Shown: positions 14,496 to 22,766, counted from the stretch's first letter. The stretch: DNA of 26,183 bases from a bacterium (GCA_003498085.1 DNCM01000052.1:1-26183), one strand, 5' to 3'. Numbers and translations are program-made. The notes: a model not told the origin generated them from the letters alone.

Positions 14496-15536
14496 TCATA
14501 AAAACTCCTTATGAATGAGTTCTGCTCTCACAATATCTCTTTTATCTGGACCAGATGGTTTTCCTACAACCATCTGAAGATGTGCAGGCTGGATTATGAT
14601 GAGAAGCCTGTTTAATCTTTCAAGGGGGGTAGGAGGAAGAAGGTCTAGTAATATCCCTAGACGAACAACCGATAAAAGTTCAATTGCCTCTTTGGATGGA
14701 ATAACTTTTGCATTAAGGAGTAATGCATAAGCCCTTTTGAACCTATCCTCAAGCTGAAAGCTACCATGTTTTTTAAGAAGTTCTCTTTCTTCTTGTTCAT
14801 AACTGATGATCTGGGAAACAGTCTTTTGAAGCTCTTCAATTAGTTCTTCTTCTCTCTTCCCAAGTGTTATTTGATTTGAAACTTGAAAGAGATCACCAAA
14901 GCTTTCAGACTTTTCTCCATAAAAACCCCTTGATACCATCCCAAGCTTTGAGAGTGCAGGAAGAAGTTTTTCTATTTTATTTGCAAGGGAAAGTCCAGGT
15001 ATATGAAGCATTACAGATGCCCTAAGCCCTGTCCCAACATTCGTTGGACAAGATGTCAAATAACCAAAATTAAACGAATATGCATAAGGAAGATTAAAAG
15101 AAAGCTTATCATCAAGAGATGAGAGAATTTTCCATGTATCGAATAAATTAAAACCACTTGATAAAACCTGTATTCTTAAATGATCTTCTTCATTTATCAT
15201 TATGGAGATCATCTCCTTTTCGCTGATAACAACAGAGCCAAATTTTGAAGAGGGGAGCTCTGGAGAAATGAGATGCCTCTCTACTAAAAATTGTTTTTCA
15301 ACATTAGAAAGTTCGTTGATGGTTATTATATCGGAATTTTTAAGCATGTCAATATTTTCTATGCATGATGTAATCATATCTGTTGTCCTCTTTAAATCCC
15401 TCATGCTTGCCCAATATGCAAATGGAATGTCCTTTATATTCCTTGCAAGCCTAATCCTTGTACTTACGGCAATGTCTGCAAATTTCCCTTTTGCGTTAAG
15501 CCACTCTGGAAATTCATTAACATACTTCTCTAACAT
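14496..15536 (-). CDS. mcsB: protein arginine kinase McsB
   Basis: McsB phosphorylates arginines in proteins and so marks them for ClpC:ClpP. The 346 residues are the usual length for McsB. The phosphagen-kinase core shows STRIRLARN (25-33), the acidic NEEDHLR loop (115-121) and TSCPTNVGTGLR (161-172). The C-terminal RDIVRA (333-338) fits the RDxxRA motif that binds phospho-arginine and regulates McsB. The ATG overlaps the mcsA stop by 7 bases, so the two are translated together. A ctsR gene is not adjacent, unlike in Firmicutes. The substrate preference is inferred from the family. Confidence 0.96.
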   Translation of the reverse strand: MLEKYVNEFPEWLNAKGKFADIAVSTRIRLARNIKDIPFAYWASMRDLKRTTDMITSCIENIDMLKNSDIITINELSNVEKQFLVERHLISPELPSSKFGSVVISEKEMISIMINEEDHLRIQVLSSGFNLFDTWKILSSLDDKLSFNLPYAYSFNFGYLTSCPTNVGTGLRASVMLHIPGLSLANKIEKLLPALSKLGMVSRGFYGEKSESFGDLFQVSNQITLGKREEELIEELQKTVSQIISYEQEERELLKKHGSFQLEDRFKRAYALLLNAKVIPSKEAIELLSVVRLGILLDLLPPTPLERLNRLLIIIQPAHLQMVVGKPSGPDKRDIVRAELIHKEFL

Positions 15537-16018
15537 TTTAGTTGTTTTATCATATCCCTTATTCTTGCAGCTTCCTCGTAGTTTTCTTCTGCAACAGCTT
15601 CTCTAAGCTTACTTTTTAAGTCTTCAATCTGTTTTTCTTTGGGAAGTTTTTCAAGAAGATATGTAGGCACCTTTCCAAGATGGGTTATTCCTCCATGGAT
15701 CTTTTGAAGGATGGAATTAAGAGGTTCTTTAAAACTTTCAAAACAGCCGGAACAACCAAGCCTTCCTTTTTTTTGGAACTGTTCAAAAGTCATCCCGCAA
15801 GATGGACACCGAAGTTCTTGCGGAAACTCCCTTGCCTCCTCCTTAAATAAATTTGAAAAAAACTCAAATATCTCTGGGAATGAAGAGGGAATGTTTGAAA
15901 TACTAAAACCTTTTTCTTCTGCGCACTGTTCGCAAAGATGTATTACGGTTGTTTGGTTATTTATTATCTGCTTGAAATGAATGTTTGCCTTATTTATCCC
16001 ACAGATATCACAAAACAT
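15530..16018 (-). CDS. mcsA: McsA, activator of protein arginine kinase
   Basis: McsA is a zinc-binding partner that activates McsB. The 162 residues show two paired CxxC zinc modules (CDIC/CEQC near 3-37 and CPSC/CSGC near 70-95). A C-terminal UVR motif (EDLKSKLREAVAEENYEEAA) resembles that of ClpC. The ATG lies only 9 bases after the 3' end of tRNA-Leu, with no Shine-Dalgarno between. Ribosomes therefore either load on an almost leaderless end after tRNA excision or read an unprocessed transcript. It overlaps mcsB by 7 bases. Confidence 0.95.
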   Translation of the reverse strand: MFCDICGINKANIHFKQIINNQTTVIHLCEQCAEEKGFSISNIPSSFPEIFEFFSNLFKEEAREFPQELRCPSCGMTFEQFQKKGRLGCSGCFESFKEPLNSILQKIHGGITHLGKVPTYLLEKLPKEKQIEDLKSKLREAVAEENYEEAARIRDMIKQLKC

Positions 16019-16027
16019 TTGAATTTA

Positions 16028-16112
16028 TGCCGAAGGTGGGAGTCGAACCCGCACTCCTTTTACAGGAACATGGTCCTGAACCATGCGCGTCTACCAGTTT
16101 CGCCACTTCGGC
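16028..16112 (-). tRNA. tRNA-Leu (anticodon CAG)
   Basis: This is an 85-base class II tRNA: acceptor GCCGAAG/CTTCGGC, anticodon stem CATGG/CCATG with loop TTCAGGA, a long variable arm (TTCCTGTAAAAGGAGT) and T-arm GCGGG/CCCAC. The anticodon CAG reads CUG. CCA is not encoded. G1 is also the last base of the HD-GYP stop codon, and mcsA starts 9 bases after its 3' end, so it lies inside a protein-coding operon. Confidence 0.96.
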
Positions 16113-16726
16113 TATCCAATAATTCCTGGATTTGCACGCAAAACATGGATGAATGCATCGACAGTCTCTGGATCAAACTGGGTACCCGCATTATCTTGAA
16201 GTTCAATGATTGCTTCATGGATAGATTTCTTTGGCTTGTACGGTCGCTCTGAAGTCATTGCATCAAAACTATCAGCAACACTAAGGATTCTTGCAAGATA
16301 TGGAATTTCTTCATCCTTTAATCCATCTGGATAACCATATCCATCATATCTTTCATGGTGGTGAAGGACAGCATTAGCTGCAGATTTAAGCATATCAATA
16401 GACCTCAAAAGTGATGCTCCTTTCGCAGAATGTGTTTTTATATCCCTATATTCCTCATCTGTCAAAGGACCAGGCTTATTCAATATCTCTACAGCAACAT
16501 CAGCCTTTCCAATGTCATGGAGGATGCTAGCTATTGTAAGAACCTTCATCTCATCATCTGATAGGTATAATCTTTTTCCTATTGCCTCTGCATACTTTCT
16601 GACCTTGCTCGAATGTTCTTGAGTATACCTTGTCCTGCCGTCAATACTCTTTGCCCATAAAGAGATAGTCTTTTCATATAATTCCTCAAGTTCCTTTACC
16701 TTTCCTTCCATCTCTTTTTCATCCAT
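16112..16726 (-). CDS. HD-GYP domain phosphodiesterase
   Basis: HD-GYP enzymes hydrolyse cyclic di-GMP. The 204 residues are a short N-terminal helix plus the complete catalytic domain: H38, HDIGK (70-74), H99, HHHERYDGYGYPDG (122-135) and ARILSVADSFDAM (145-157). The GYP signature reads GYGYPDG, so metal and substrate residues appear intact. No receiver or membrane domain is present, so input must come from a partner. It starts behind AAGGAGGG, 21 bases after the RNase HI gene. Its stop codon TAG (16112-16114) shares its final G with G1 of tRNA-Leu. Confidence 0.95.
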   Translation of the reverse strand: MDEKEMEGKVKELEELYEKTISLWAKSIDGRTRYTQEHSSKVRKYAEAIGKRLYLSDDEMKVLTIASILHDIGKADVAVEILNKPGPLTDEEYRDIKTHSAKGASLLRSIDMLKSAANAVLHHHERYDGYGYPDGLKDEEIPYLARILSVADSFDAMTSERPYKPKKSIHEAIIELQDNAGTQFDPETVDAFIHVLRANPGIIG

Positions 16727-16747
16727 TATTACTCTCCCTCCTTAATT

Positions 16748-17152
16748 TTAATATTTTATACCCGTTTGAGCCAATCTATTTGCCTCTCTATTCTCTTTAC
16801 TTGGAATATGAATAACCTCAATTGTAGAGATCTTTTTTATTAAAGACATAGCTTCCCTATATAATTTTTTTAACCTAATATCCCTTACTGAATACTTTCC
16901 TTGAATCTGTTTTACAATAAGCTCTGAATCAGAATAGACTTTGGTATTTTTGATACCATTTTTTACCCCATACTTAAGTCCTGTAATTAAAGCCTTATAC
17001 TCAGCAACATTGTTTGTTGTTTTCCCGATTGAGCGGGAAATAGAATGTATTTTTTCTCCATCTCGACAAACAAGAATACCAATGCCTGCTGGACCTGGGT
17101 TTCCAGAGGATGCACCATCTATATAGATTAAATATAAAGGATTCTCAAGCAC
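16748..17152 (-). CDS. ribonuclease HI family protein
   Basis: RNase HI cuts RNA in RNA-DNA hybrids. The 134 residues start at a GTG that lies 25 bases inside the zinc-ribbon gene. Active-site carboxylates are D12 in IDGASSGNPGPAG, E51 in NNVAEYKAL and D75 in YSDSELIVKQ. The fourth, normally Asp in the ADxLA motif, is N125 here (NREANRLAQ). It lacks the basic protrusion of E. coli RNase HI, as in the short RnhA-like subfamily found in many bacteria. The neighbouring zinc-ribbon gene is a frequent companion of this family. Confidence 0.93.
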   Translation of the reverse strand: MLENPLYLIYIDGASSGNPGPAGIGILVCRDGEKIHSISRSIGKTTNNVAEYKALITGLKYGVKNGIKNTKVYSDSELIVKQIQGKYSVRDIRLKKLYREAMSLIKKISTIEVIHIPSKENREANRLAQTGIKY

Positions 17153-17826
17153 GATTCACATCTTATAATTTCTTGACATTCTTTTACTTCGTTTATAGCT
17201 TGTGGTCTTAAACTCATTTGGCATACACCGCAGATATTTCCTTCAATCCTTGCAAGGACGATATTATTTTTATTTTTTCTTATCGTCTCATATAAATTCA
17301 ATATATTTTGCTCAAGATGTGATGCAATATCTGTTTTTTCTTTTAACGCAGTATCAAGGCTTATTTTTGCTTCCTTAAATTTAAGCTCTAATTCATCTCT
17401 TTTCTTTATAAAATCTTGCTCCTTTATTTCCTTCTCCTTTATCTTTTCATTAAGAATTCTTTCTTCATTATCAATTTCATCCATAAGAAGAAGACTCTCT
17501 TCCTCAAGTTGCCCTTTTTGCTTCTCTAATTTCGCAACCTCGCTGTCTAACGTATCTAATTCCTTTTTTGTTTTTATCTCATAGATACGGGACTTAAAAC
17601 CCTTTATCTTATCCTCATAAATAGAAAGCTCTCTTTCATTATGGCGGAGCTTTTTCTTCAATTCCTCAAAATAGGCTTTTTTTTCTTCAATTTCTTTATT
17701 TAAATCTTTTATCTTCTCTTCTTCCTCTTGGATTATCTTTGGGATTTCTACAATCGTTTCTTCTTTTTCCTTGATTAAAGTATCCCTTTCTTGTAAAGCC
17801 TTAAGTAATTCTATTTTTTCTTTCAC
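17128..17826 (-). CDS. coiled-coil C4-type zinc-ribbon protein (CT398-like)
   Basis: The 232 residues start at a GTG. Residues 1 to about 180 are a long, highly charged coiled coil. The C-terminal 40 residues hold two CxxC pairs (CGVC and CESC), a zinc-ribbon of the kind in Pfam zf-RING_7 and chlamydial CT398. The molecular role is unsettled; members have been linked to nucleic acids, secretion and sigma-factor binding in Chlamydia. It lies downstream of tRNA-Val and overlaps the RNase HI gene by 25 bases, so the pair is co-translated. Confidence 0.88.
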   Translation of the reverse strand: MKEKIELLKALQERDTLIKEKEETIVEIPKIIQEEEEKIKDLNKEIEEKKAYFEELKKKLRHNERELSIYEDKIKGFKSRIYEIKTKKELDTLDSEVAKLEKQKGQLEEESLLLMDEIDNEERILNEKIKEKEIKEQDFIKKRDELELKFKEAKISLDTALKEKTDIASHLEQNILNLYETIRKNKNNIVLARIEGNICGVCQMSLRPQAINEVKECQEIIRCESCLRILYI

Positions 17827-17840
17827 ATACTACTTTTTGC

Positions 17841-17855
17841 CCTGCCGAGGGCAGG
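17841..17855. repeat. short perfect hairpin upstream of the zinc-ribbon gene
   Basis: CCTGCC, loop GAG and GGCAGG form a GC-rich stem in the AT-rich leader between tRNA-Val and the zinc-ribbon gene. No T-run follows in the direction of transcription. It could modulate the leader or be a repeat relic. The remainder of 17827-17929 shows nothing else. Confidence 0.5.
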
Positions 17856-17929
17856 TTTATTTTAAATCCTTTTCATAAAAACTAAAATTTATCGTCTTTT
17901 TTACCTTCACTTATATCCTTTCTTCACAC

Positions 17930-18001
17930 TAGGCGGAACAGGATTTGAACCTGCGGCCTCCTGCGCGTGAAGCAGGCGTTCTCCCACTGAACTATCCGCC
18001 C
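17930..18001 (-). tRNA. tRNA-Val (anticodon CAC)
   Basis: This 72-base cloverleaf has acceptor GGGCGGA/TCCGCCT, D-stem GTTC/GAAC, anticodon stem CCTGC/GCAGG with loop TTCACGC, T-arm GCAGG/CCTGT and discriminator A. The anticodon CAC reads GUG. CCA is not encoded. It is first in the run leading to argJ. Confidence 0.96.
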
Positions 18002-18004
18002 CAT

Positions 18005-18034
18005 AGTATATAACAAACATAAAACAGCTTGCAA
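18005..18034 (-). promoter_or_regulatory. promoter of tRNA-Val and probably the downstream operon
   Basis: TTGCAA (18029-18034), an 18-base spacer and TATACT (18005-18010) lie between the ATPase stop and tRNA-Val. The expected start of transcription falls almost on the mature tRNA 5' end. Confidence 0.6.
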
Positions 18035-18038
18035 CTTT

Positions 18039-19463
18039 TTACAGTTTTTTCTTGAGTTCTTCTATATCATTCCATATAGAAAGCATAATATCTCTTTTTT
18101 CGAGGAAAACATCACTCACAAACCCTTCTTTTGAAACAAACCAGGGTTTTGTTTGTTTCTTTTCTGCTTCTTTGATTAAGGATTTTATATCGTCTTCTTT
18201 TGCAATTCTTGTTTCAAGAATCCTGATAAGCCATACTTCTTTATCGCCCACCGCCTCAATTTCTAAAATATCGCCAATCCTTCTTTTTGTCCTAGAATAA
18301 AATTTTGGAAGGACTACATCTTTCTTTGTTCCAAATATTCCTCCATCTATTTTCTGGTTATCAAATTTATCGAGTAATTCTAGAAAATTATCGGGTTTTT
18401 CGGCTATCTCATCATCTATTTTTCCATAATAATAAAGACTTATCCACCAAGAAATAAGCGTAATTGGAATAAAATACCTTTTATCTTTGCAAACAACGAG
18501 TTCTGTTTCCATTAGTCTTGTAATAAGGCTTTTTGCTATCCCTGCTTTTCTCCTTATGTCTTTTGCTATTCTTGTAAGGTTTGGATTTTTATTGTATGCA
18601 ATGGATACTAACACTGCCTTGATAAGGCCCTCTCCCCTTGCATTATAAATTGCTTCGTCTATTATATCTTCGCAATACTGGTAAAGCCTTCCCTGTGGGG
18701 AAAACTCATCCCAAAATACCTTTTCTAGTTCCCCTTGCCTCTTTGCTCTATCAATTAGGACAAGAACTAGATATGGAATACCTCCCGTAAGATGCCATAA
18801 TCTATCTTCATCGAAACCTTCCGCAAGCTTTTTTATCTCATCTTTGCTTAAACTAGAAAGAATGAAGCGATTTTTAAACATTGCTCCTAGACTTATTTTT
18901 GATGATGCAAGGATCCACAAAATTCCATTATTTCTTGTTGCCTTTTTAAAAATAGAAAACGGCTCTATCCTATAATTTAAAAGGAAGGAAAGGGACTGAA
19001 ATTCATCCAATAGAATTGCTAGATTTAAAGAAAGTTCTTTCGAAAGGATAGAGGGAAAGGAAAAAGTAATATCAAGGATTTTTTCATAATCGGGCCTTTT
19101 AGTTTCTATCTCATCGTATAGAGGGGCAAGATGTTTGGCTATTTTTTGAGAATTAAGGTTATCGATAAATACTTTTTGAAATCTTTCAGAGAAATACCCC
19201 TTTTTTTCTCCCGTGTCTTTTGCTAATGAAAATAAAACTTCTCCAATAAAATGAAGACAGAAGAGCTCGGGAGAAAGAGAAAGTTTCTTAAGGTCAATAT
19301 AAACTTTGTCAATATCTTCATTTTGTAAGAAAAAATGATTAAGAAGAGAAGTTTTTCCTATGCCCTTTATCCCACAGATAAAATAGATATCACCACTTCC
19401 AGAAAGAAGACCTTTCTTTGCAGCATTTAAAATTTCAAGCTCTCTTTCCCTTCCAACAAACAT
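18039..19463 (-). CDS. archaeal-type AAA ATPase with DUF234-like C-terminus
   Basis: The 474 residues begin with the FVGRERELE entry motif, Walker A GIKGIGKTS (31-39) and Walker B AILLDEF (149-155), as in the MoxR-unrelated 'archaeal ATPase' clade. A winged-helix-like segment follows (about 280-335). The C-terminal third (about 345-474) resembles DUF234, usually a PD-(D/E)xK nuclease fold, but the ExK position reads ILETR, so nuclease activity is doubtful. The biological role of the family is unknown. The ATG follows a promoter with almost no leader. It diverges from clpC, whose promoter is adjacent. Confidence 0.85.
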   Translation of the reverse strand: MFVGRERELEILNAAKKGLLSGSGDIYFICGIKGIGKTSLLNHFFLQNEDIDKVYIDLKKLSLSPELFCLHFIGEVLFSLAKDTGEKKGYFSERFQKVFIDNLNSQKIAKHLAPLYDEIETKRPDYEKILDITFSFPSILSKELSLNLAILLDEFQSLSFLLNYRIEPFSIFKKATRNNGILWILASSKISLGAMFKNRFILSSLSKDEIKKLAEGFDEDRLWHLTGGIPYLVLVLIDRAKRQGELEKVFWDEFSPQGRLYQYCEDIIDEAIYNARGEGLIKAVLVSIAYNKNPNLTRIAKDIRRKAGIAKSLITRLMETELVVCKDKRYFIPITLISWWISLYYYGKIDDEIAEKPDNFLELLDKFDNQKIDGGIFGTKKDVVLPKFYSRTKRRIGDILEIEAVGDKEVWLIRILETRIAKEDDIKSLIKEAEKKQTKPWFVSKEGFVSDVFLEKRDIMLSIWNDIEELKKKL

Positions 19464-19476
19464 CGTTTTAATTTAT

Positions 19477-19505
19477 ATTTTACCATTATTAATTTAAAAG
19501 AGCAA
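19477..19505 (-). promoter_or_regulatory. promoter of the AAA ATPase gene
   Basis: TTGCTC (19500-19505), a 17-base spacer ending in TGG, and TAAAAT (19477-19482) give an extended -10 promoter. Thirteen bases separate it from the ATG, predicting a leader of about 6 bases with no Shine-Dalgarno. Confidence 0.6.
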
Positions 19506-19521
19506 TATATATAAAATTTAG

Positions 19522-19550
19522 TTGCTAATAGATAGTTCTTATAATATAAT
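19522..19550 (+). promoter_or_regulatory. clpC promoter
   Basis: TTGCTA (19522-19527), a 17-base spacer and TATAAT (19545-19550), which overlaps a second TATAAT at 19540-19545. The ATG is 11 bases past the -10 box, so the leader is about 4-5 bases and lacks a Shine-Dalgarno. A small inverted repeat, TTAG-TTG-CTAA (19518-19528), covers the -35 box and could be an operator. No CIRCE or CtsR heptads are seen. Confidence 0.75.
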
Positions 19551-19561
19551 ATCTTTTAAGT

Positions 19562-21997
19562 ATGTTTGAAAGATTCACAGAAAGAGCAAGGAGGATATTG
19601 GCAATTGCCCAAGATGAGGCAAAGAGGTTGGGTCATGACTATCTTGGGACAGAACATATTTTATTGGGTCTTATCAGTGAAGGAGAGGGTGTTGCTGCAG
19701 AGATTTTAAGAAATCTTGGTGTTGACCTTGAGGGTTTAAAAATGGCGATAGAGAAGGAAGTTCCATCTGGCGGTTCACTTGCTATAATGGGAAATGTTCC
19801 ATTTACCCCGCATGCAAAAAAGGTTCTCGAACTTGCAATGGAAGAGGCAAGGAATCTAGGGCATAACTATATCGGAACAGAACACCTTTTATTTGGCATT
19901 ATAAAGGAAGAAGAAAGTGTTGGAGCAAAGATTCTTGCAAAATTGGGCGTGACACTTGAGAGGGCAAAAAAAGAAATGGCAAATATTTTAGGTAACGTTG
20001 AAGGAGGTACTCCTTTTGTTCTAGGAGGGGTGAAAGCAAAGCGAAAGTCGACAACCCCAGTTCTCGATCATTTTTCAAGGGATTTAACGACATTGGCTAG
20101 TGAAGATAAACTTGATCCAGTTGTTGGAAGGGAGGATGAAATAGAAAGGGTTACCCAGATATTGGCAAGAAGGACAAAGAATAATCCTGTTTTGATAGGA
20201 GATCCTGGTGTTGGGAAGACAGCGATAGTTGAGGGTTTGGCACAGAAGATTGTAAAGGGCGAGATTCCGGAGATACTGGCAAACAAAAGACTCCTCTGTT
20301 TAGATCTTCCAGGAATCGTTGCTGGAACAAAGTATAGGGGTGAGTTTGAGGAAAGGCTTAAAAGGATAACGAATGAGGCCAGGTCATCTCCAAATGTTAT
20401 CCTGTTTATTGATGAAATGCATACAATAATTGGTGCAGGTGGTGCAGAAGGCGCAATAGATGCGTCTAGTATCTTAAAACCAGCTTTAGCGAGGGGAGAA
20501 TTGCAATGTATTGGCGCAACAACCTTGGATGACTATAAGAAGTATGTTGAAAGGGATGCGGCACTTGAGCGGAGGTTTCAACCGATTATGGTCGATGAGC
20601 CAACCGTTGATGAGACAATAGAGATTTTGAAAGGAATAAGGGATAAATATGAGGCACATCATAGGGTAAAGTTTGATGACAATGCTTTAGTTGCAGCAGC
20701 AAAGCTTGCTCATAGGTATATTTCTGATAGGTTTCTACCTGATTCTGCAATTGACTTGATAGACGAGGCTGGTTCTCATGCAAGGCTAAAGAAGACAACG
20801 CTTCCACCAAAACTTAAAGAAAAAGAGAAGGAGCTTACTCAAATAACAAAAGAAAAAGAAGAGGCAATTGCAAACCAAGAATTTGAAAAAGCCGCTGTTT
20901 TGAGAGATAAAGAAAGGACGACAAGAAGGGAATATGAAGAGACAAAGGCTAAATGGGAAAAGGAAGGCTATTCAAAAAAGGAAGATGTTGTAGCTGATGA
21001 AGATATTGCAGAGCTTATATCAAAACAGACAGGCATTCCAATTTATAAACTTGTTGAAAAAGAAAGTGAAAGGCTTTTAAGAATGGAAGAGGAGTTGCAT
21101 AAAAGGGTAGTAGGTCAGGATGAGGCGATATCGGCTCTATCTAGGGCAATGAGAAGGGCAAGAACAGGACTAAAGGATGTAAGAAAACCAATGGGTTCAT
21201 TTCTATTTCTTGGACCAACAGGGGTTGGAAAGACAGAGCTTGCAAGAACATTGGCAGAATTCCTCTTTGATGATGAAGATGCCCTAATTCAGATAGATAT
21301 GTCTGAATTTATGGAGAAATTTGCAGTATCAAGGCTTATTGGTGCACCACCTGGATATGTGGGTTATGAAGAAGGAGGTGAGCTCACAGAAAAAGTTAGG
21401 AGAAAGCCATATTCTGTTATTTTGCTTGATGAGATTGAAAAGGCACACCCAGATGTATTCAATATCCTCCTTCAGATTTTCGATGATGGACATTTAGCAG
21501 ACAATCTTGGTCATAGAGTTGATTTCAGAAATGCCGTTATTATTATGACATCGAACATTGGAGCAAGGGAGATATTTGAAAAGAAGGCTTTGGGGTTTAG
21601 ACCACAGGATAAAGAGATAGGCTATGGGAAAATGAAGGAGAAGGTTATGTCCGAAGTAAAAAAGGTATTTAACCCCGAGTTTTTAAATAGGCTAGATGAA
21701 ATAATAGTATTTCATTCTTTAACAAAGGAGGATATTGAGAAGATAGTACATCTTATGATAGATAAACTAAATAGCCAACTTGAGGAGAATAACAATATTA
21801 CCCTTTCTTTAAATAATGATGTGATTAATTTCCTAATCGAAAAAGGTTATGATGAATCCTATGGTGCAAGGCCCCTAAGAAGGGCAATACAGAAGTATAT
21901 TGAGGATACCTTGGCTGAGGAAATCCTAAAAGGAAAATTCAAAAAACAGAAAAATATAGATGTAGTTGTTGAAGAAGGGAATGTCGTTTTTAAGTGA
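19562..21997 (+). CDS. clpC: ATP-dependent Clp protease ATP-binding subunit ClpC
   Basis: ClpC unfolds proteins for ClpP. The 811 residues carry two N-terminal Clp repeats (about 1-145) and AAA-1 with Walker A GDPGVGKT (213-220) and Walker B LFIDE (281-285). A middle domain with a UVR motif follows (about 420-475), then AAA-2 with Walker A GPTGVGKT (551-558). The ClpP-contact loop probably includes ALGFRP after the ITSN-like MTSNIGA motif. E31 and E107, in two GTEH motifs, match the glutamates that bind phospho-arginine in B. subtilis ClpC. This fits the mcsA/mcsB pair 3.5 kb away. It is monocistronic and convergent with dapB, with a 10-base gap and no obvious terminator. Confidence 0.97.
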   Translation: MFERFTERARRILAIAQDEAKRLGHDYLGTEHILLGLISEGEGVAAEILRNLGVDLEGLKMAIEKEVPSGGSLAIMGNVPFTPHAKKVLELAMEEARNLGHNYIGTEHLLFGIIKEEESVGAKILAKLGVTLERAKKEMANILGNVEGGTPFVLGGVKAKRKSTTPVLDHFSRDLTTLASEDKLDPVVGREDEIERVTQILARRTKNNPVLIGDPGVGKTAIVEGLAQKIVKGEIPEILANKRLLCLDLPGIVAGTKYRGEFEERLKRITNEARSSPNVILFIDEMHTIIGAGGAEGAIDASSILKPALARGELQCIGATTLDDYKKYVERDAALERRFQPIMVDEPTVDETIEILKGIRDKYEAHHRVKFDDNALVAAAKLAHRYISDRFLPDSAIDLIDEAGSHARLKKTTLPPKLKEKEKELTQITKEKEEAIANQEFEKAAVLRDKERTTRREYEETKAKWEKEGYSKKEDVVADEDIAELISKQTGIPIYKLVEKESERLLRMEEELHKRVVGQDEAISALSRAMRRARTGLKDVRKPMGSFLFLGPTGVGKTELARTLAEFLFDDEDALIQIDMSEFMEKFAVSRLIGAPPGYVGYEEGGELTEKVRRKPYSVILLDEIEKAHPDVFNILLQIFDDGHLADNLGHRVDFRNAVIIMTSNIGAREIFEKKALGFRPQDKEIGYGKMKEKVMSEVKKVFNPEFLNRLDEIIVFHSLTKEDIEKIVHLMIDKLNSQLEENNNITLSLNNDVINFLIEKGYDESYGARPLRRAIQKYIEDTLAEEILKGKFKKQKNIDVVVEEGNVVFK

Positions 21998-22007
21998 AAT
22001 CTATAAC

Positions 22008-22757
22008 TTAGATAACATCAAGCATTGAATATAGGCCCCTTTCTTTCTTGACAATAAATTTTGCAGCTTTTATTGTCCCATATGCAAAGCAATCGCGGGA
22101 TGTAACACTGTGGGTTATCTCTATCTTTTCTCCATCTCCTGCGAATATTAAAGTATGATCGCCAACGATATCCCCACCTCTTATTGAAAAAACACCAATC
22201 TCTCCTTTTTTTCTTTTATCATTTCCTTTTCTTCCATAGACTATCTTATGAGGACCTTCTACTCCTAATGCCTCAAGTAATCTTTTTGCAGTTCCAGATG
22301 GTGCGTCTATTTTGTTCCTATGATGTGCCTCAATGAGTTCTACATCAAAATCAAAAAGTTCCTTAGAAAGCAAGGGGAGTATTTTAAAAAGAACATTCAT
22401 TCCAAAACTCATATTTGATGAGCAAAGTATTGGTATATGTTTTGATGCTTCCTTTATATGTGCCATTTGATCAGGAGAAAAACCTGTTGTTCCAATGACA
22501 ATAGCTTTCTTTACAGAAAAGGCAATATCTACATTTTCAATTGTTGCAACAGGTGTTGTAAAGTCAATTAAACAATCGCAGGTATTGATTACTGACGATA
22601 AATCATCTACAATTTCTATTCCATAAAGATGTGCACCTACAAGTGGATGCCCTTTTTTTTCAACAAGTCCAACGATTTTAACTTCAGGGTCACTATCTGT
22701 AATCCTTGCGATAGATGAACCCATCCTTCCTCCTATGCCTGTAACAACTATCTTCAT
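22008..22757 (-). CDS. dapB: 4-hydroxy-tetrahydrodipicolinate reductase
   Basis: DapB makes tetrahydrodipicolinate in the lysine and diaminopimelate pathway, supplying peptidoglycan. The 249 residues are usual for the family. Nucleotide binding is by GIGGRMG (7-13). IGTTGFS is at 88-94, and the catalytic region is EAHHRNKIDAPSGTA (143-157) with H145/H146 and K149. The ATG lies 9 bases past a -10 box, so the transcript is nearly leaderless. It diverges from purC and converges on clpC. No other dap gene is in the window. Confidence 0.97.
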   Translation of the reverse strand: MKIVVTGIGGRMGSSIARITDSDPEVKIVGLVEKKGHPLVGAHLYGIEIVDDLSSVINTCDCLIDFTTPVATIENVDIAFSVKKAIVIGTTGFSPDQMAHIKEASKHIPILCSSNMSFGMNVLFKILPLLSKELFDFDVELIEAHHRNKIDAPSGTAKRLLEALGVEGPHKIVYGRKGNDKRKKGEIGVFSIRGGDIVGDHTLIFAGDGEKIEITHSVTSRDCFAYGTIKAAKFIVKKERGLYSMLDVI

Positions 22758-22766
22758 TTATAATAA

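Noticed and set aside
17841..17885. Third, decayed member of the tRNA-associated repeat beside tRNA-Val
   Set aside because: There is a hairpin and a loose resemblance to the tRNA-Val T-arm (GGATTT and AACCTGC separated by six extra bases), but no shared repeat sequence; chance in AT-rich DNA is a fair explanation.
22758..22766. CATTAT as a -10 box with C at -12 for dapB, matching the unusual sigma
   Set aside because: It would need a 20-base spacer to TTGCGA, while TATACA is spaced by 16. One weak case does not support altered specificity.
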